Shown here in pieces: positions 8,896-18,693 of a stretch of DNA of 64,000 nt. The stretch covers positions 1,612,001 through 1,676,000 of the forward strand of contig NZ_CP197171.1 in the NCBI RefSeq assembly GCF_052055485.1. Direction: 5' to 3'. The notes beneath the pieces were generated by a model, which was not told where the DNA came from, ran no database searches, and worked only from the letters and a program-made list of their open reading frames with translations. The stretch comes from Amphibacillus sp052055485 (GTDB lineage: Bacteria > Bacillota > Bacilli > Bacillales > Amphibacillaceae). A program made the position numbers and the translations under genes. Positions within the stretch are counted from its first letter, which is position 1, and the number at the start of each line of letters is the position of its first letter.

Positions 8896-10197
8896 ATTAT
8901 TTAATGACTTTGTTTCGATTGCTTTGAATTTGAAATGGATCATAATGCGTTTTTTATAATTATAAAAGTTCCGATAGCCATACGCTACTTTACTTAGTAC
9001 CTTAATCTTGTTGTTTATTCCTTCCATTCGACCATTATTATATGGATACGTAAAACTATTCTTGATATAAGGGAGATGCTTTCTTAACGTCTTTAAGCTT
9101 GTTCTCATGTGACTAGAGATAAGAGAAGAGCTTCGCTCTTTTAATACACTTTCTAATCCTTTAAAAAGGTTCATGTCAATCGCCTTTAATAAACGTTGAT
9201 AAAGTTCATCATTTGCTTTTAACTCAGGATCATAGTTTAACATTTCTTCAACAATACTTTTCTCTAGCCGTTGCCCAAACAAAGAATAATATTTGTCATT
9301 TGTAGAAGATCGTTTCCTTTCACTTTTTAATATGAGCTTCCAGTATCGCTTTAGCCGACGGTATTTTTTCATGTCCTCACGATTTGATGTCTTGAATCGA
9401 TTCATGATTTTCACACGTGTTTTATTCATTGATCGATTCATCAATTGAACTAAGTGAAAACGGTCAATGATAATCTCAGCCCGAGGGAAAATCTCTTGAA
9501 TGACATGAACATAGCTAGCGTTCATATCAATGGTGATTGTTTTGACATGTCGACGGTCATTAAGGCTATAGTTGGCGATAAAATGATTTTTTATCACACG
9601 GCTTGTACGCGCTTCTAAAATGTCTAAAATATCACCTGTTTCAGTATTAATATATTCAAAGGCCATCAATCCTTTTGCCTATTTAAATTCATCAAATGAT
9701 AAATTTTCGGGTAATGCCTGGTGATGGTGCTTGATGGATGGTGCTGTTTTATCAATCTCTCGTTGAGCAGTGTGCCAAGATACAGAACAATCTCTAGAAA
9801 GTGAGTTTATAGACTGTGCTTCACCGCTTTTCAAAATAATCATCGCCTTTGATTGATTTGAAATATGACAGCTTGTTTCAACAATTGAGGTTTTAGCTGT
9901 AAAACTACTCCGACACGCTTTACAGAAAAAACGCTGTTTCTTTAGTTTAAGAAAGGTTAATGAGGTACCCGCCATTGGCAAGGTAATCCTAGATGTTTGT
10001 TTCCCATTTCTAATCACGACGTAGTTTTCATTCTTGATCCCACACTTTTCACAATGTGTTGGGTCATAAGTCAATTCACCACTAATAAATTTACACGGCT
10101 TCCCGTTGTATTCACCGAGTGTCACACAACCAGGTGAAAAAGTTATATTTTCATCTTGAACATCGATCAGAAAGCTTATATCATTACAAGTAGACAA
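8863..10197 (-). pseudogene. ISL3-family transposase with in-frame amber stop
   Basis: One continuous frame encodes about 444 residues except for a TAG at 9679-9681. The first part (172 residues) has a zinc-finger region with CEKCG and FFCKACRSSF and a helix-turn-helix, and ends at LSFDEFK. The second part continues in the same frame with AKGLMAFEYINTETGDILD and holds the DDE catalytic core (TIDMNASYVH, IIDRFH) and the end motif GRMEGINNKIK. The first Asp of the DDE triad lies in SFDEFK, so neither half alone should be active. Translation starts at a TTG with GGGAGGG upstream. A nonsense mutation is likeliest; amber readthrough or a sequencing error cannot be excluded. Confidence 0.85.
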
Positions 10198-10259
10198 GTG
10201 AGTTCCCTCCCAGGATTATGGTTTTAGTCGACTTCAATTCTAAAGGGAAACTCACTTGT
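10194..10259 (-). promoter_or_regulatory. Hairpin sequestering the transposase ribosome site and start
   Basis: Inverted repeats 10194-10208 and 10244-10259, matching except for one bulged base, flank a loop of about 35 nt. In transposase mRNA the downstream arm contains the ribosome site AGGGAA and the TTG start codon. RNA made from promoters outside the element would fold and block translation, a mechanism known for IS10 and IS50; its use here is inferred. Confidence 0.5.
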
Positions 10260-10335
10260 TTTCTATATTTAAATTTAAAAATATGAATCATCCATCACAA
10301 ATTGATCTGCGACAAATCGGACGATTTGATGATTA

Positions 10336-10462
10336 GCAGTTAGCCGAACCGTAGACTCCTATGGGAACAGCACGCGTCCGAAGATCCGCTAAGAAAAGCT
10401 TTTTAAGCTTTTCTTAGCTAGCTGAGGTCGTGCCCATGGAACGCGAAGGTTCGGCTAACTGC
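10336..10462. repeat. Nested palindromic repeat inside the IS
   Basis: The outer arms (10336-10350 and 10448-10462) are a perfect 15-bp inverted repeat. The inner arms (10388-10401 and 10405-10418) are a perfect 14-bp inverted repeat with a 3-base loop. The intervening sequence (GTAGACTCCTATGGGAACAG and CGTGCCCATGGAACGCG) resembles a G+C-richer palindromic repeat family that I recall as frequent between genes in Bacillaceae. It differs clearly in composition from the surrounding element, suggesting insertion into the IS. Confidence 0.7.
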
Positions 10463-10544
10463 GGGTTTATAACGTGAGTTATAAATGAGACAAATCATAA
10501 AATATTTAAATAAAAATATAGCGTCAATGAGTTCTGTTTTTTTA

Positions 10545-10579
10545 CTCACCAACGCTATATATTGTACAACCCTTATTTG
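10545..10579 (-). repeat. Right terminal inverted repeat and right target duplication of the IS
   Basis: Bases 10545-10571 are the right terminal repeat. Its reverse complement begins GGTTGTAC, against GGTTCTAC on the left. Bases 10572-10579 repeat CTTATTTG exactly. Confidence 0.88.
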
Positions 10580-11161
10580 GCTTGGTTATATGAAACTCAT
10601 ATAATCAAGTCATTTTTTTACTATAATTTCATAATAAAATTGCAGTTCATGCAGAAAATTATACAGTCCATGAATACAAAGAATATAAAAAAATAAAAGT
10701 GTTACCATATTAATTATTAAAGATAAACAAAGCTAAGAAATTGCAAAGAATAGAAACCTAATAATTGTATATTAGGCTATCTTTCAAACATAATGAATGC
10801 CTTTACATTTTGTGTGTAAACTCGAAAGTCTGTCTTACTTTTAGCTATAGACATTTAATAATAAGCTAAGTATGAGAAGAACCTTGCATTAATTGAAGGG
10901 TCGATTTACTTTCATAAGTAGTGAAGAAATGAGTTAGTATTATGTAATCCCTTACGGACTAATACGAATATAAAGGTTCATTAATTAAAACTAATAATAT
11001 TACTATTATTTAAGACAGATTAATAGAGATTTTCCTAGTACTTATACTATGAAAGGAGGTATAAGAAGGATAAATCTAATTTTGTAATGTAACGCATTTA
11101 TCATTAATTAAAAACTAAATAATTAATTTTTTTTATAAAAAAAGAACTGAGGAGGGGAAAA
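10580..11161. other. Intergenic region upstream of the GH3 operon
   Basis: Very AT-rich sequence. An excellent ribosome-site sequence, AAAGGAGGT, at about 11050-11058 is not followed by a usable start codon; the real gene has its own GAGGAGGGG just before 11162. No clear promoter was identified. Confidence 0.4.
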
Positions 11162-14029
11162 ATGCTAGAAATTAATATGCAAGATGTTCTAGCAGTCCTA
11201 GACCTTATTATACCATATTTGATAGGTCTTGGTGTTGTGCTACTGCTTGCTATAGTTACTATCATTGCAGCTAGAAAATTATCAAATCGAAAAAAATTCA
11301 TGGTACGAAGTCAATCAGGGATCGCCATTTTTTTAGCAGTAATCATTTCACTTAATCTTATCGCTTATGGGCCGATGTCAACATTACTCGCATTAGCTTC
11401 GGGGGAAGGATCAATTAGTGAGGAATCTGGAGAAAGAGCAGAAGAATTAGGTGAAGAAATTGCTGCAGAAGGTATTGTCTTATTGGAGAATGATGATGAT
11501 CTATTACCAATCGAAGGTGATTCTAATTTAAATGTTTTTGGTTGGTCATCCACAAACCCTGTGTATGGTGGAGGTGGTTCCGGTGCTCTTTCTGGAACTT
11601 ATGAAACAGTCAGCTTATTAGATGGTTTAAATAATGCTGGTCTTAATGTAAATGAGGAATTATCTGAATTTTATACTGCTTATGAAGATACGCGACCAGC
11701 GGTAGAAATTCAGGAACAAGATTGGACGCTACCAGAACCTCCAACAGATACCTATAGTGAGGAAATGCTAGAAAATGCAAGAGAGTTTTCCGATCAGGCA
11801 ATGGTCGTTATTTCACGATCTAGTTCAGAAGAAACTGATCTGGCTCTTGATGCAAGCACAATTGAAATGGATAACAATTCTGACTCTTATAGTGAATTTG
11901 AAGATGGCATGCATTATCTAGAATTGACTCAAAGTGAGCAAGATATGCTGGATTTAGTCACATCGAATTTTGATGATGTTATTCTTGTTTACAATGGAGC
12001 AAATCCTTTAGAAATGGGTTTTGTTGAAGAATATGAAGAGGTTAAGAGTGTTCTTTGGTCTCCAGGTCCAGGACAAACAGGATTTAACTCCTTAGGACAA
12101 ATTGTCACTGGTGAGGTTAATCCTTCAGGAAGAACTGCGGACACTTTTGCTTATGATTTAACAACGACTCCTTACTATAATAATTTTGGCGACTTCGCTT
12201 ATGATAATGTAGATGAGTTTGCAGTTGAAGGCGATGACCACTGGGGTCAAACTCCAACTTTTGTTAATTATGTTGAGGGGATTTATGTAGGTTATCGTTT
12301 CTATGAAACTGCAGCTGAAGAAGGTTTGATCGATTATAACGACACTGTTCAATACCCATTTGGCTATGGTTTGTCATATTCCACATTTGCACAAGAATTG
12401 GGAGAAATAAATGAAGATGGGAATGGCAATTTAACAGTGGATGTAACCGTAACAAATACAGGTGATACAGCTGGGAAAGAAGTTGTCCAACTCTATTATA
12501 CGCCGCCTTATACAAATGGTGGTCTTGAAAAATCAGCTGTTAACTTAATTGCTTTTGATAAGACTGATGTAATTGAACCAGGTTCCTCTCAAACGGTAAC
12601 ACTCAGCTTTAATATAGAAGACATGGCTTCCTATGATACTAGTGGGGACGGTGCATATGTACTTGAGGAAGGTGATTATGACATTTCGCTAAGAGCTAAT
12701 TCAAATGAAGTTGTCAGTGAACTAACCTATACCTTAGATGAGACGATAACTTATGGAGGAGATAATAGTCGTTCAACAGATGAAGTAACGGCTACGAATC
12801 AGTTTGAACATGCTGAAGGTGATATTGAATACTTATCTCGTGAAAATGGTTTTGCAAATTATGATGATGTAACAGCACCGCCAAGTACAATGTCAATGAG
12901 TGATGAAGCAAAATCAATGTTTATTAACGATACAACTTATAATGTGAGTGAGGACAACGATCCTGATGCTGAAATGCCTGTAACAGGTGCTGATAACGGT
13001 ATGGAATTATTAGAGTTACGTGGAGCTGATTATGATGATGAAGCTTGGGAACCATTACTTGATCAACTAACAGTTGAAGAGATGTCAAGACTCATAGTCC
13101 TCGGAGGATTCCAGACTCAAGAAATTGATTCTGTAGGTAAAGTCGCAACCCTTGATGTTGATGGCCCAGCGTCTTTAAATAATAACTTTACAGGTGTTGG
13201 ATCCATTGGATTGCCTGTTGCTCTAATGCTGGCAAATACTTGGAGCGAGGAATTGGCTTATGCATATGGAGATAGTATGGGTGAGATGGCTGTGGAAATG
13301 GGTGTGTCAGGTTGGTATGCACCTGGATCGAACCTGCATCGAGCAGCATTTGGTGGTCGTAACTTTGAATATTATTCTGAAGACCCTTTACTTTCTGGAA
13401 AAATAGGAGCTAATGCTGTTGAGGCTATAGGGAATTATGGTGTGCATTCCTATATTAAGCATTTTGCATTAAATGAACAAGAAACAAATCGGAACATTAT
13501 GATAACAACATGGTCAGATGAACAGGCTATTCGAGAAATTTATTTGCCATCTTTTGAATTACCCATAAAAGAAGGTGGAACTACCGGAGTCATGTCCTCC
13601 TTTAACTATATTGGACCAGAGTGGGCAGGCGCTTCTGACGCACTATTAAACACTGTTCTTCGTGATGAGTGGGGCTTTCGTGGAACGGTTCTAACTGATT
13701 ACTTTATGAATATTTGGGGTTACATGGACACTGATATAATGATTCGGAATGGTGGAGACCTTGCCCTTGTTGCTTTTGAAGCTCCTGGAATTGACTTAGA
13801 TGATACGGAAAGTGCTACAGCAGTACAGGCAATGCGTCAAGCCTCTAAGAATATTTTATATACTACAGTTAACAGCAATGCTTATAGTGATGATCTTCTT
13901 GATCAAGGTATGCTTTCATGGGAGAAAGTGGCTATTATCATTAATGTTATAGCAGCAGGTATTGTTATCGTTCTTGAAGTATTGACTTTTAGAAAAGCAA
14001 AAAACATCCCCTTGAAAGAAGAAAGTTAA
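11162..14029 (+). CDS. Membrane-anchored GH3 glycosidase with permuted domain order
   Basis: The 955-residue protein has two N-terminal membrane helices (about 14-36 and 52-75) and one near the C-terminus (about 922-944). Between them the GH3 domains are in reversed order. The C-terminal-type alpha/beta domain comes first (EGIVLLENDDDLLPI near 101-115), then a fibronectin-III-like part (VTNTGDTAGKEVVQLYY), then the barrel domain with GRNFEYYSEDP, KHFALNEQE and the nucleophile Asp in VLTDYF. This order is known for some Butyrivibrio/Ruminococcus beta-glucosidases. The catalytic part should face outside, acting on surface or environmental glycans; substrate is unknown. The start has GAGGAGGGG. 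It is first in an operon with a second GH3, GtrA and GT2 genes, and is a close paralogue of the reverse-strand gene at 18797-21679. Confidence 0.88.
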   Translation: MLEINMQDVLAVLDLIIPYLIGLGVVLLLAIVTIIAARKLSNRKKFMVRSQSGIAIFLAVIISLNLIAYGPMSTLLALASGEGSISEESGERAEELGEEIAAEGIVLLENDDDLLPIEGDSNLNVFGWSSTNPVYGGGGSGALSGTYETVSLLDGLNNAGLNVNEELSEFYTAYEDTRPAVEIQEQDWTLPEPPTDTYSEEMLENAREFSDQAMVVISRSSSEETDLALDASTIEMDNNSDSYSEFEDGMHYLELTQSEQDMLDLVTSNFDDVILVYNGANPLEMGFVEEYEEVKSVLWSPGPGQTGFNSLGQIVTGEVNPSGRTADTFAYDLTTTPYYNNFGDFAYDNVDEFAVEGDDHWGQTPTFVNYVEGIYVGYRFYETAAEEGLIDYNDTVQYPFGYGLSYSTFAQELGEINEDGNGNLTVDVTVTNTGDTAGKEVVQLYYTPPYTNGGLEKSAVNLIAFDKTDVIEPGSSQTVTLSFNIEDMASYDTSGDGAYVLEEGDYDISLRANSNEVVSELTYTLDETITYGGDNSRSTDEVTATNQFEHAEGDIEYLSRENGFANYDDVTAPPSTMSMSDEAKSMFINDTTYNVSEDNDPDAEMPVTGADNGMELLELRGADYDDEAWEPLLDQLTVEEMSRLIVLGGFQTQEIDSVGKVATLDVDGPASLNNNFTGVGSIGLPVALMLANTWSEELAYAYGDSMGEMAVEMGVSGWYAPGSNLHRAAFGGRNFEYYSEDPLLSGKIGANAVEAIGNYGVHSYIKHFALNEQETNRNIMITTWSDEQAIREIYLPSFELPIKEGGTTGVMSSFNYIGPEWAGASDALLNTVLRDEWGFRGTVLTDYFMNIWGYMDTDIMIRNGGDLALVAFEAPGIDLDDTESATAVQAMRQASKNILYTTVNSNAYSDDLLDQGMLSWEKVAIIINVIAAGIVIVLEVLTFRKAKNIPLKEES

Positions 14030-14075
14030 GCTTCGAAAACACATAACAGTAATAAAAATAACAAATTATAAAAGA

Positions 14076-14106
14076 TTTGGCGGTACACAATTTTAGTACC
14101 GCCCAA
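14076..14106 (+). promoter_or_regulatory. Intercistronic hairpin between two GH3 genes
   Basis: GGCGGTAC (14079-14086) pairs with GTACCGCC (14096-14103), with flanking TTT/AAA extending the stem past one bulge. There is no T-run, so it is more likely an mRNA-processing or stability element than a terminator. It lies just before the ribosome site of the next gene. Confidence 0.45.
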
Positions 14107-14130
14107 AATTACAAAAAGGGGAATTTACAC

Positions 14131-16551
14131 ATGAAACATAAAGATATAATCGATCAAATGACCCTAGAAGAAAAAGCATCGTTAATGTCAGGTAAAGATT
14201 TCTGGCAAACGATGGATATTGGGCGTCTTGGTATTAAGAGTATCTTTCTTGCTGATGGACCACATGGTATTCGGAAACAAGCTGCAGCAGCAGACCATTT
14301 AGGGCTAAATCCAAGTATTCCAGCCACTAGTTTTCCAACAGCTGCGACAGTCGCTAATAGTTGGAATATGAAATTAGGAAGAAAAATGGGTGAATATTTA
14401 GGTGAGGAAGCTATTGTACAGAAAGTAAATGTGCTTCTTGGACCAGGGATTAATATGAAGAGAAACCCTTTAGCAGGAAGAAACTTCGAATATTTCAGTG
14501 AAGATCCTTATCTTGCGGGGAAAATGGCCAGTAGTATGATTAAAGGAATTCAGTCCCAAGGTATTTCTGCTTGTGTTAAACACTTTGCGGTAAACAGTCA
14601 AGAAGAAAGACGGATGTCAATTGATACGATAGTCGATGAAAGAACACTACGTGAAATCTATTTAACTGCATTTGAGATTGTTGTAAAAGAAAGCCAAACC
14701 AAAACACTTATGTCTTCTTATAATCTGTTAAATGGGACTTATACGAATGAAAATACACATTTAATGCGAGATATTCTTCGTGATGAATGGAATTACGATG
14801 GAGTAGTTGTCACGGATTGGGGTGGCAGTAACGATCGTGTAGCAGGTCTTAAAGCTGGAAATGAACTAGAAATGCCGACGACTGCTGGAGAAACAAATAA
14901 AGACATTATTCAAGCGGTTAAAAGTGGAAAAATTAAAGAGCAAGTATTAGATGAGAATGTTGATCGATTACTTGAGCTTAATTTTATAACTGAAGAAGCA
15001 TTTGAACATCCCAAAAAGCAATTTGATATGGAAGGACATCACCAACTTGCACAAAAAGTTGCAGAAGAATCGATTGTTCTGTTAAAGAATGAAGATAACC
15101 TATTACCGTTAAAAAAGGATAAAAAGGTTGCTGTTATTGGGGAATTTGCTAGAGAAGCTCGTTATCAAGGTGCAGGTTCATCGATAGTAAATCCAACTAA
15201 ATTAGAAAACACACTTGAACTCTTAGCTGAATCAGGTATTAATAATATCGGATTTGAACAAGGTTTTAATCGCTATGGTAAGAAGAGTCAAAGAAAAATA
15301 GACAAAGCATGTGCCCTTGCTAAAGATGCAGATGTGGTTCTTTTATATATCGGACTTGATGAAGTGACCGAGGCTGAAGGATTGGATCGAGAGAATATAA
15401 AGTTACCAGAAAATCAAATTGATCTATTAAATGCTTTATATGAAATCAATCCAAATATTGTTGCCATTCTCTCTAGTGGAGCAGTTGTAGAAATGCCATG
15501 GATTGATAAGGTCAAAGGATTAGTACATGGTTACTTAAGTGGGCAGGCAGGTGCAAAAGCCATTCTTCGGGTGTTAACGGGTGATATAAATCCATCAGGA
15601 AAATTAGCCGAATCCTATCCACTTCATTACGAAGATACACCTGCACATCATTATTTTCCTGGTAAAGAAGTTAGCGTTGAACATAGAGAGGGTATATTCA
15701 TTGGCTATCGCTATTATGATACAGCGAATGTAAATGTTCTATTTCCATTTGGCTATGGATTAAGTTATACCACTTTTGCCTATTCAAATATCGAAGTTGA
15801 TCAAGAGGGCGTCACATTTAACATAACCAATACAGGGTCTAGAGCCGGAGCAGAAATTGCTCAATTATATGTTGGAACTCAATCAGATTTAATATTCAGA
15901 CCGAAAAAAGAATTAAAAGGGTTTAATAAGGTTTATTTACAGCCAGGTGAAACGAAAACGATAACCATCCCATTTGATGATAAAACATTTCGCTATTTCA
16001 ATGTGAAAACAAATCAATGGGAAATTGAAGAAGCGGATTATGAAATTATGATCGGCGCATCAAGTGCAGATATTCAATTAAATAGCACATTATTTGTTGA
16101 AGGTTCAGGAGCCCCCCTTCCATATGAAAAGAATAAACTCCCATCTTATTATTCTGGAAAAATAAATAATGTAAGCTTAGAGGAATTTGAAACTTTATTA
16201 GAGAGAAAAGTACCAGATTCAAGATGGGATCGATCAAAACCACTTGGATATAACGATACAATCGCCCAATGTCAGTATGCAAAAGGTGGATTTGCTAGGT
16301 TTGCATTTAAACTAATTAAATTTTCACATTGGTTTTTGAGGAAAATTGGCAAACGATCGACGGCTAACCTAATCATGATGTCTGTTTACCATATGCCATT
16401 TAGGGGCATGGCCAGAATGACTGGCGGCATGATGAATATGCCAATGTTAGATGGAATCTTAATGATTGTAAATGGGCACTTCTTTAAGGGTGCAAAACAT
16501 GTGTTAAGTGAAAGAAGACAGATGTTAAAAGCCGCTAAAGGGAACAATTAA
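14131..16551 (+). CDS. GH3 beta-glucosidase-type enzyme, cytosolic
   Basis: The 806-residue protein has the usual GH3 order. The barrel domain has FLADGPHGIRKQ, GRNFEYFSEDP, KHFAVNSQEERR and the nucleophile Asp in VVVTDWGG. The second domain contains EESIVLLKNEDNLLPL, and a fibronectin-III domain ends near residue 690. There is no signal peptide. A C-terminal extension of about 110 residues, rich in Met and aromatics with a possible amphipathic helix, follows. It likely cleaves imported beta-linked glucosides or related disaccharides. The ATG at 14131, preceded by AAAGGGG, was preferred to an upstream in-frame ATG that overlaps the intercistronic hairpin. It is second in the operon. Confidence 0.88.
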   Translation: MKHKDIIDQMTLEEKASLMSGKDFWQTMDIGRLGIKSIFLADGPHGIRKQAAAADHLGLNPSIPATSFPTAATVANSWNMKLGRKMGEYLGEEAIVQKVNVLLGPGINMKRNPLAGRNFEYFSEDPYLAGKMASSMIKGIQSQGISACVKHFAVNSQEERRMSIDTIVDERTLREIYLTAFEIVVKESQTKTLMSSYNLLNGTYTNENTHLMRDILRDEWNYDGVVVTDWGGSNDRVAGLKAGNELEMPTTAGETNKDIIQAVKSGKIKEQVLDENVDRLLELNFITEEAFEHPKKQFDMEGHHQLAQKVAEESIVLLKNEDNLLPLKKDKKVAVIGEFAREARYQGAGSSIVNPTKLENTLELLAESGINNIGFEQGFNRYGKKSQRKIDKACALAKDADVVLLYIGLDEVTEAEGLDRENIKLPENQIDLLNALYEINPNIVAILSSGAVVEMPWIDKVKGLVHGYLSGQAGAKAILRVLTGDINPSGKLAESYPLHYEDTPAHHYFPGKEVSVEHREGIFIGYRYYDTANVNVLFPFGYGLSYTTFAYSNIEVDQEGVTFNITNTGSRAGAEIAQLYVGTQSDLIFRPKKELKGFNKVYLQPGETKTITIPFDDKTFRYFNVKTNQWEIEEADYEIMIGASSADIQLNSTLFVEGSGAPLPYEKNKLPSYYSGKINNVSLEEFETLLERKVPDSRWDRSKPLGYNDTIAQCQYAKGGFARFAFKLIKFSHWFLRKIGKRSTANLIMMSVYHMPFRGMARMTGGMMNMPMLDGILMIVNGHFFKGAKHVLSERRQMLKAAKGNN

Positions 16552-16581
16552 CACTTTTCTATGCGGTAAAGGAGGGGTAAA

Positions 16582-17217
16582 ATGAATAGTAAAGTAGAAA
16601 AGACAGCTAATCGAAAATTCAAACAGCCTAAATTTTGGATTAATTTCAAGGAAAACCATCCTCATATTGCTCAATTTTTAGTTTTCTTTTTGCTAAGTAA
16701 TGGGGTTACTGTACTGCAGCTAGTGCTAATGCCTATCTTTAAAAGTATATTTGCTAATACAGCATTAGTAACTACTAATTTTCAATTTTTACAATTTGGC
16801 CAAAACCTTGACGGTTCTGCTTATTATGTGTTTGATTATGCTGCTGGTGCATTATCTGAAGGTGGCGGAGGAGGACTTGCCTACTTTCTGGCCGTTCAAA
16901 TCACAATAGCGATTGCGCAGGTTATTAACTTTTTTGCGCAAAGAAGCATTACATTTAAATCAAACAGTAACATATGGACAGCAGCGTTTTGGTATTTAGT
17001 AGCTTATATTCTCATAACAATCGGTGCTGCAGTGGCTCAAGGATTTTATAAAGTGCCAATCTATAACTTGTTAATGAATACATGGGGAATGGGATCATTA
17101 GGAGAAACAACAGCTGATGTGATCACAATGATTATTAATAGTGCCATATCATTCTGGGTGTTCTTCCCTATATTTAAGATTATATTTAAACAGGTGCCTG
17201 AAGAAGAGGCAAAGTAA
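16582..17217 (+). CDS. GtrA-like membrane protein
   Basis: The 211-residue polytopic protein has four predicted membrane helices and the family hallmark NFFAQRSITFKS between helices two and three, as in the GtrA/DPMS flippase-like family. GtrA proteins help flip or transfer polyprenyl-phosphate-linked sugars for surface glycosylation. A long glycine-rich loop (LSEGGGGGLAYF) follows the first helix and is longer than in short GtrA proteins. The start has AAAGGAGGGG. It is 30 bp after the GH3 gene and 14 bp before a GT2 gene, so the two probably work together. Confidence 0.8.
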   Translation: MNSKVEKTANRKFKQPKFWINFKENHPHIAQFLVFFLLSNGVTVLQLVLMPIFKSIFANTALVTTNFQFLQFGQNLDGSAYYVFDYAAGALSEGGGGGLAYFLAVQITIAIAQVINFFAQRSITFKSNSNIWTAAFWYLVAYILITIGAAVAQGFYKVPIYNLLMNTWGMGSLGETTADVITMIINSAISFWVFFPIFKIIFKQVPEEEAK

Positions 17218-17231
17218 AGGTAGTGTGAAAA

Positions 17232-18248
17232 ATGAAATTATTATCAGTAGTTATACCTTGCTATAATTCACAAGATTATATGGAATATTGTATCGAATCT
17301 CTTTTGCCCGGCGGAGAGGACGTTGAATTATTGATCGTGAATGATGGTTCTTCTGATAATACGGCAAAAATTGCGGATAAATATGCAATAAGATATCCTT
17401 CCATTGTCCGTGTCGTCCACCAGAAAAATGGTGGACACGGTGAAGCTGTAAATGCAGGAATTAGGAATGCATCCGGCTTTTACCTGAAAGTCGTAGATAG
17501 TGATGACTGGGTGGATGTAAGAGCATATCTAAAAATCATAAAGATATTAAAAAAATTTGTTACTGAAAAGCAAACAGTAGATATGCTTATTAGTAATTTC
17601 ACCTATGAAAAAGAGGATAAAAAATACAAGAAGGTTATGAAATATGAAAATGTTCTCCCAGTAGATAAGATATTTACTTGGGAGGATATTAAGCCGTTTC
17701 GCAGAGGTCAATATCTGTTAATGCATTCCCTTATTTACAGAACAGAGTTATTAAAAAATTGCGGGTTAGTACTGCCAAAACATACTTTTTATGTTGATAA
17801 TCTATTTGTATTTGTTCCGCTTAAACATGTGAAAACAATGTACTATATCAATCTTGAATTTTATAGATACTTTATCGGCAGGGAAGATCAGTCTGTTCAT
17901 GAAAGTGTCATGATTAAAAGAATTGATCAACAGATTAAAGTTAACAAACAAATGATAGATGATTTAGAATTAGAAAATATAACTAGTCCGAAGCTCAGAC
18001 AGTATTTGCTTCATCAACTTGAAATTGTCACAGTCGTTTCGTCTATTTTGTTGATAAAATCAGGAACAACAGAAAATCTCCAAAAGAAAAAAGAGCTATG
18101 GAAATATATGAGGGAAAAAGATCAAGAATTGTATCGTGAAATTCGATATGGAATGATTGGAATATTACTCAACTTACCTGGAAGGTTTGGCAGAAGTATT
18201 TCTGTAGGGGGATATAAAATATCACAAAGATTTATCGGATTTAATTGA
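17232..18248 (+). CDS. Family 2 glycosyltransferase
   Basis: The 338-residue protein opens with the GT-A fold motif LLSVVIPCYNSQDYM, followed by IVNDGSSDNT and the metal-binding DxD as VVDSDDW near residue 95. Its C-terminal third has no clear membrane helix, unlike CsbB/GtrB-type polyprenyl-phosphate transferases, so it is probably a soluble or peripherally bound enzyme that adds a sugar to a surface polymer. It is the last gene of the operon and a strong terminator follows. Donor and acceptor are unknown; UDP-galactopyranose mutase further right suggests galactofuranose could be involved, by inference only. Confidence 0.82.
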   Translation: MKLLSVVIPCYNSQDYMEYCIESLLPGGEDVELLIVNDGSSDNTAKIADKYAIRYPSIVRVVHQKNGGHGEAVNAGIRNASGFYLKVVDSDDWVDVRAYLKIIKILKKFVTEKQTVDMLISNFTYEKEDKKYKKVMKYENVLPVDKIFTWEDIKPFRRGQYLLMHSLIYRTELLKNCGLVLPKHTFYVDNLFVFVPLKHVKTMYYINLEFYRYFIGREDQSVHESVMIKRIDQQIKVNKQMIDDLELENITSPKLRQYLLHQLEIVTVVSSILLIKSGTTENLQKKKELWKYMREKDQELYREIRYGMIGILLNLPGRFGRSISVGGYKISQRFIGFN

Positions 18249-18263
18249 TCAATTGTAAATATT

Positions 18264-18306
18264 AAAAAATAGCTTTCCATGAAAAATCATAGAAAGCTAT
18301 TTTTTT
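18264..18306 (+). terminator. Terminator of the GH3-GtrA-GT2 operon
   Basis: AATAGCTTTC pairs with GAAAGCTATT, with A-rich and T-rich flanks extending the stem, and T6 follows. It starts 16 bp after the GT2 stop codon. Confidence 0.85.
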
Positions 18307-18693
18307 GATTTTAATTCTAGCAAATAAGAAGTGTATAGAGCTAAAAGTACTGAGGAAATAAATTATAGAATAGCTTGGATGGAGTAAATGAAAGTTTACT
18401 GATTTTAGTTGTTGACATAAAATGAGGCTTTTAAAGGGTATTTCGAACCCCCCAAATTAATCTTCTATATTTTTATCGTAGAATCTAAATAATTGATAGC
18501 TTTATTTTTAAGGAGCCATTTTTTCTTAAATTCAATTGTAAATAGATTTGACTTTCTGAACTATTCTGTACTGTGAGGCACTCTAAAGAAGGGATAGATC
18601 CATCCACTTATATATCAATTATTTCACTATACCTTTATCTTCCCGCTGTTCCTTAAATACAATTATAAGTTTTCTGGTTTATTAATGGCCATC
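18307..18693. other. Spacer between two convergent transcription units
   Basis: No gene, repeat or recognisable remnant was seen in this AT-rich stretch. Confidence 0.4.

Larger units (their letters stand above)
8786..10571 (-). mobile_element. ISL3-family insertion sequence, 1786 bp, complete ends
   Basis: The element is bounded by imperfect inverted repeats beginning GGTT (8786-8812 and 10545-10571, about 20 of 27 positions matching). It is flanked by a perfect 8-bp direct repeat, CTTATTTG, at 8778-8785 and 10572-10579, the target-duplication length typical of ISL3. Its transposase, on the reverse strand, is interrupted by an amber codon. The element is longer than a usual ISL3 member (about 1.4 kb), apparently because a palindromic repeat of about 130 bp lies between the transposase and the right end. 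It inserted between the kinase gene and the GH3 operon. Confidence 0.9.

Noticed and set aside
17232..18248. Reading the GT2 as a CsbB/GtrB polyprenyl-phosphate transferase
   Set aside because: It lacks the two C-terminal membrane helices typical of that group.
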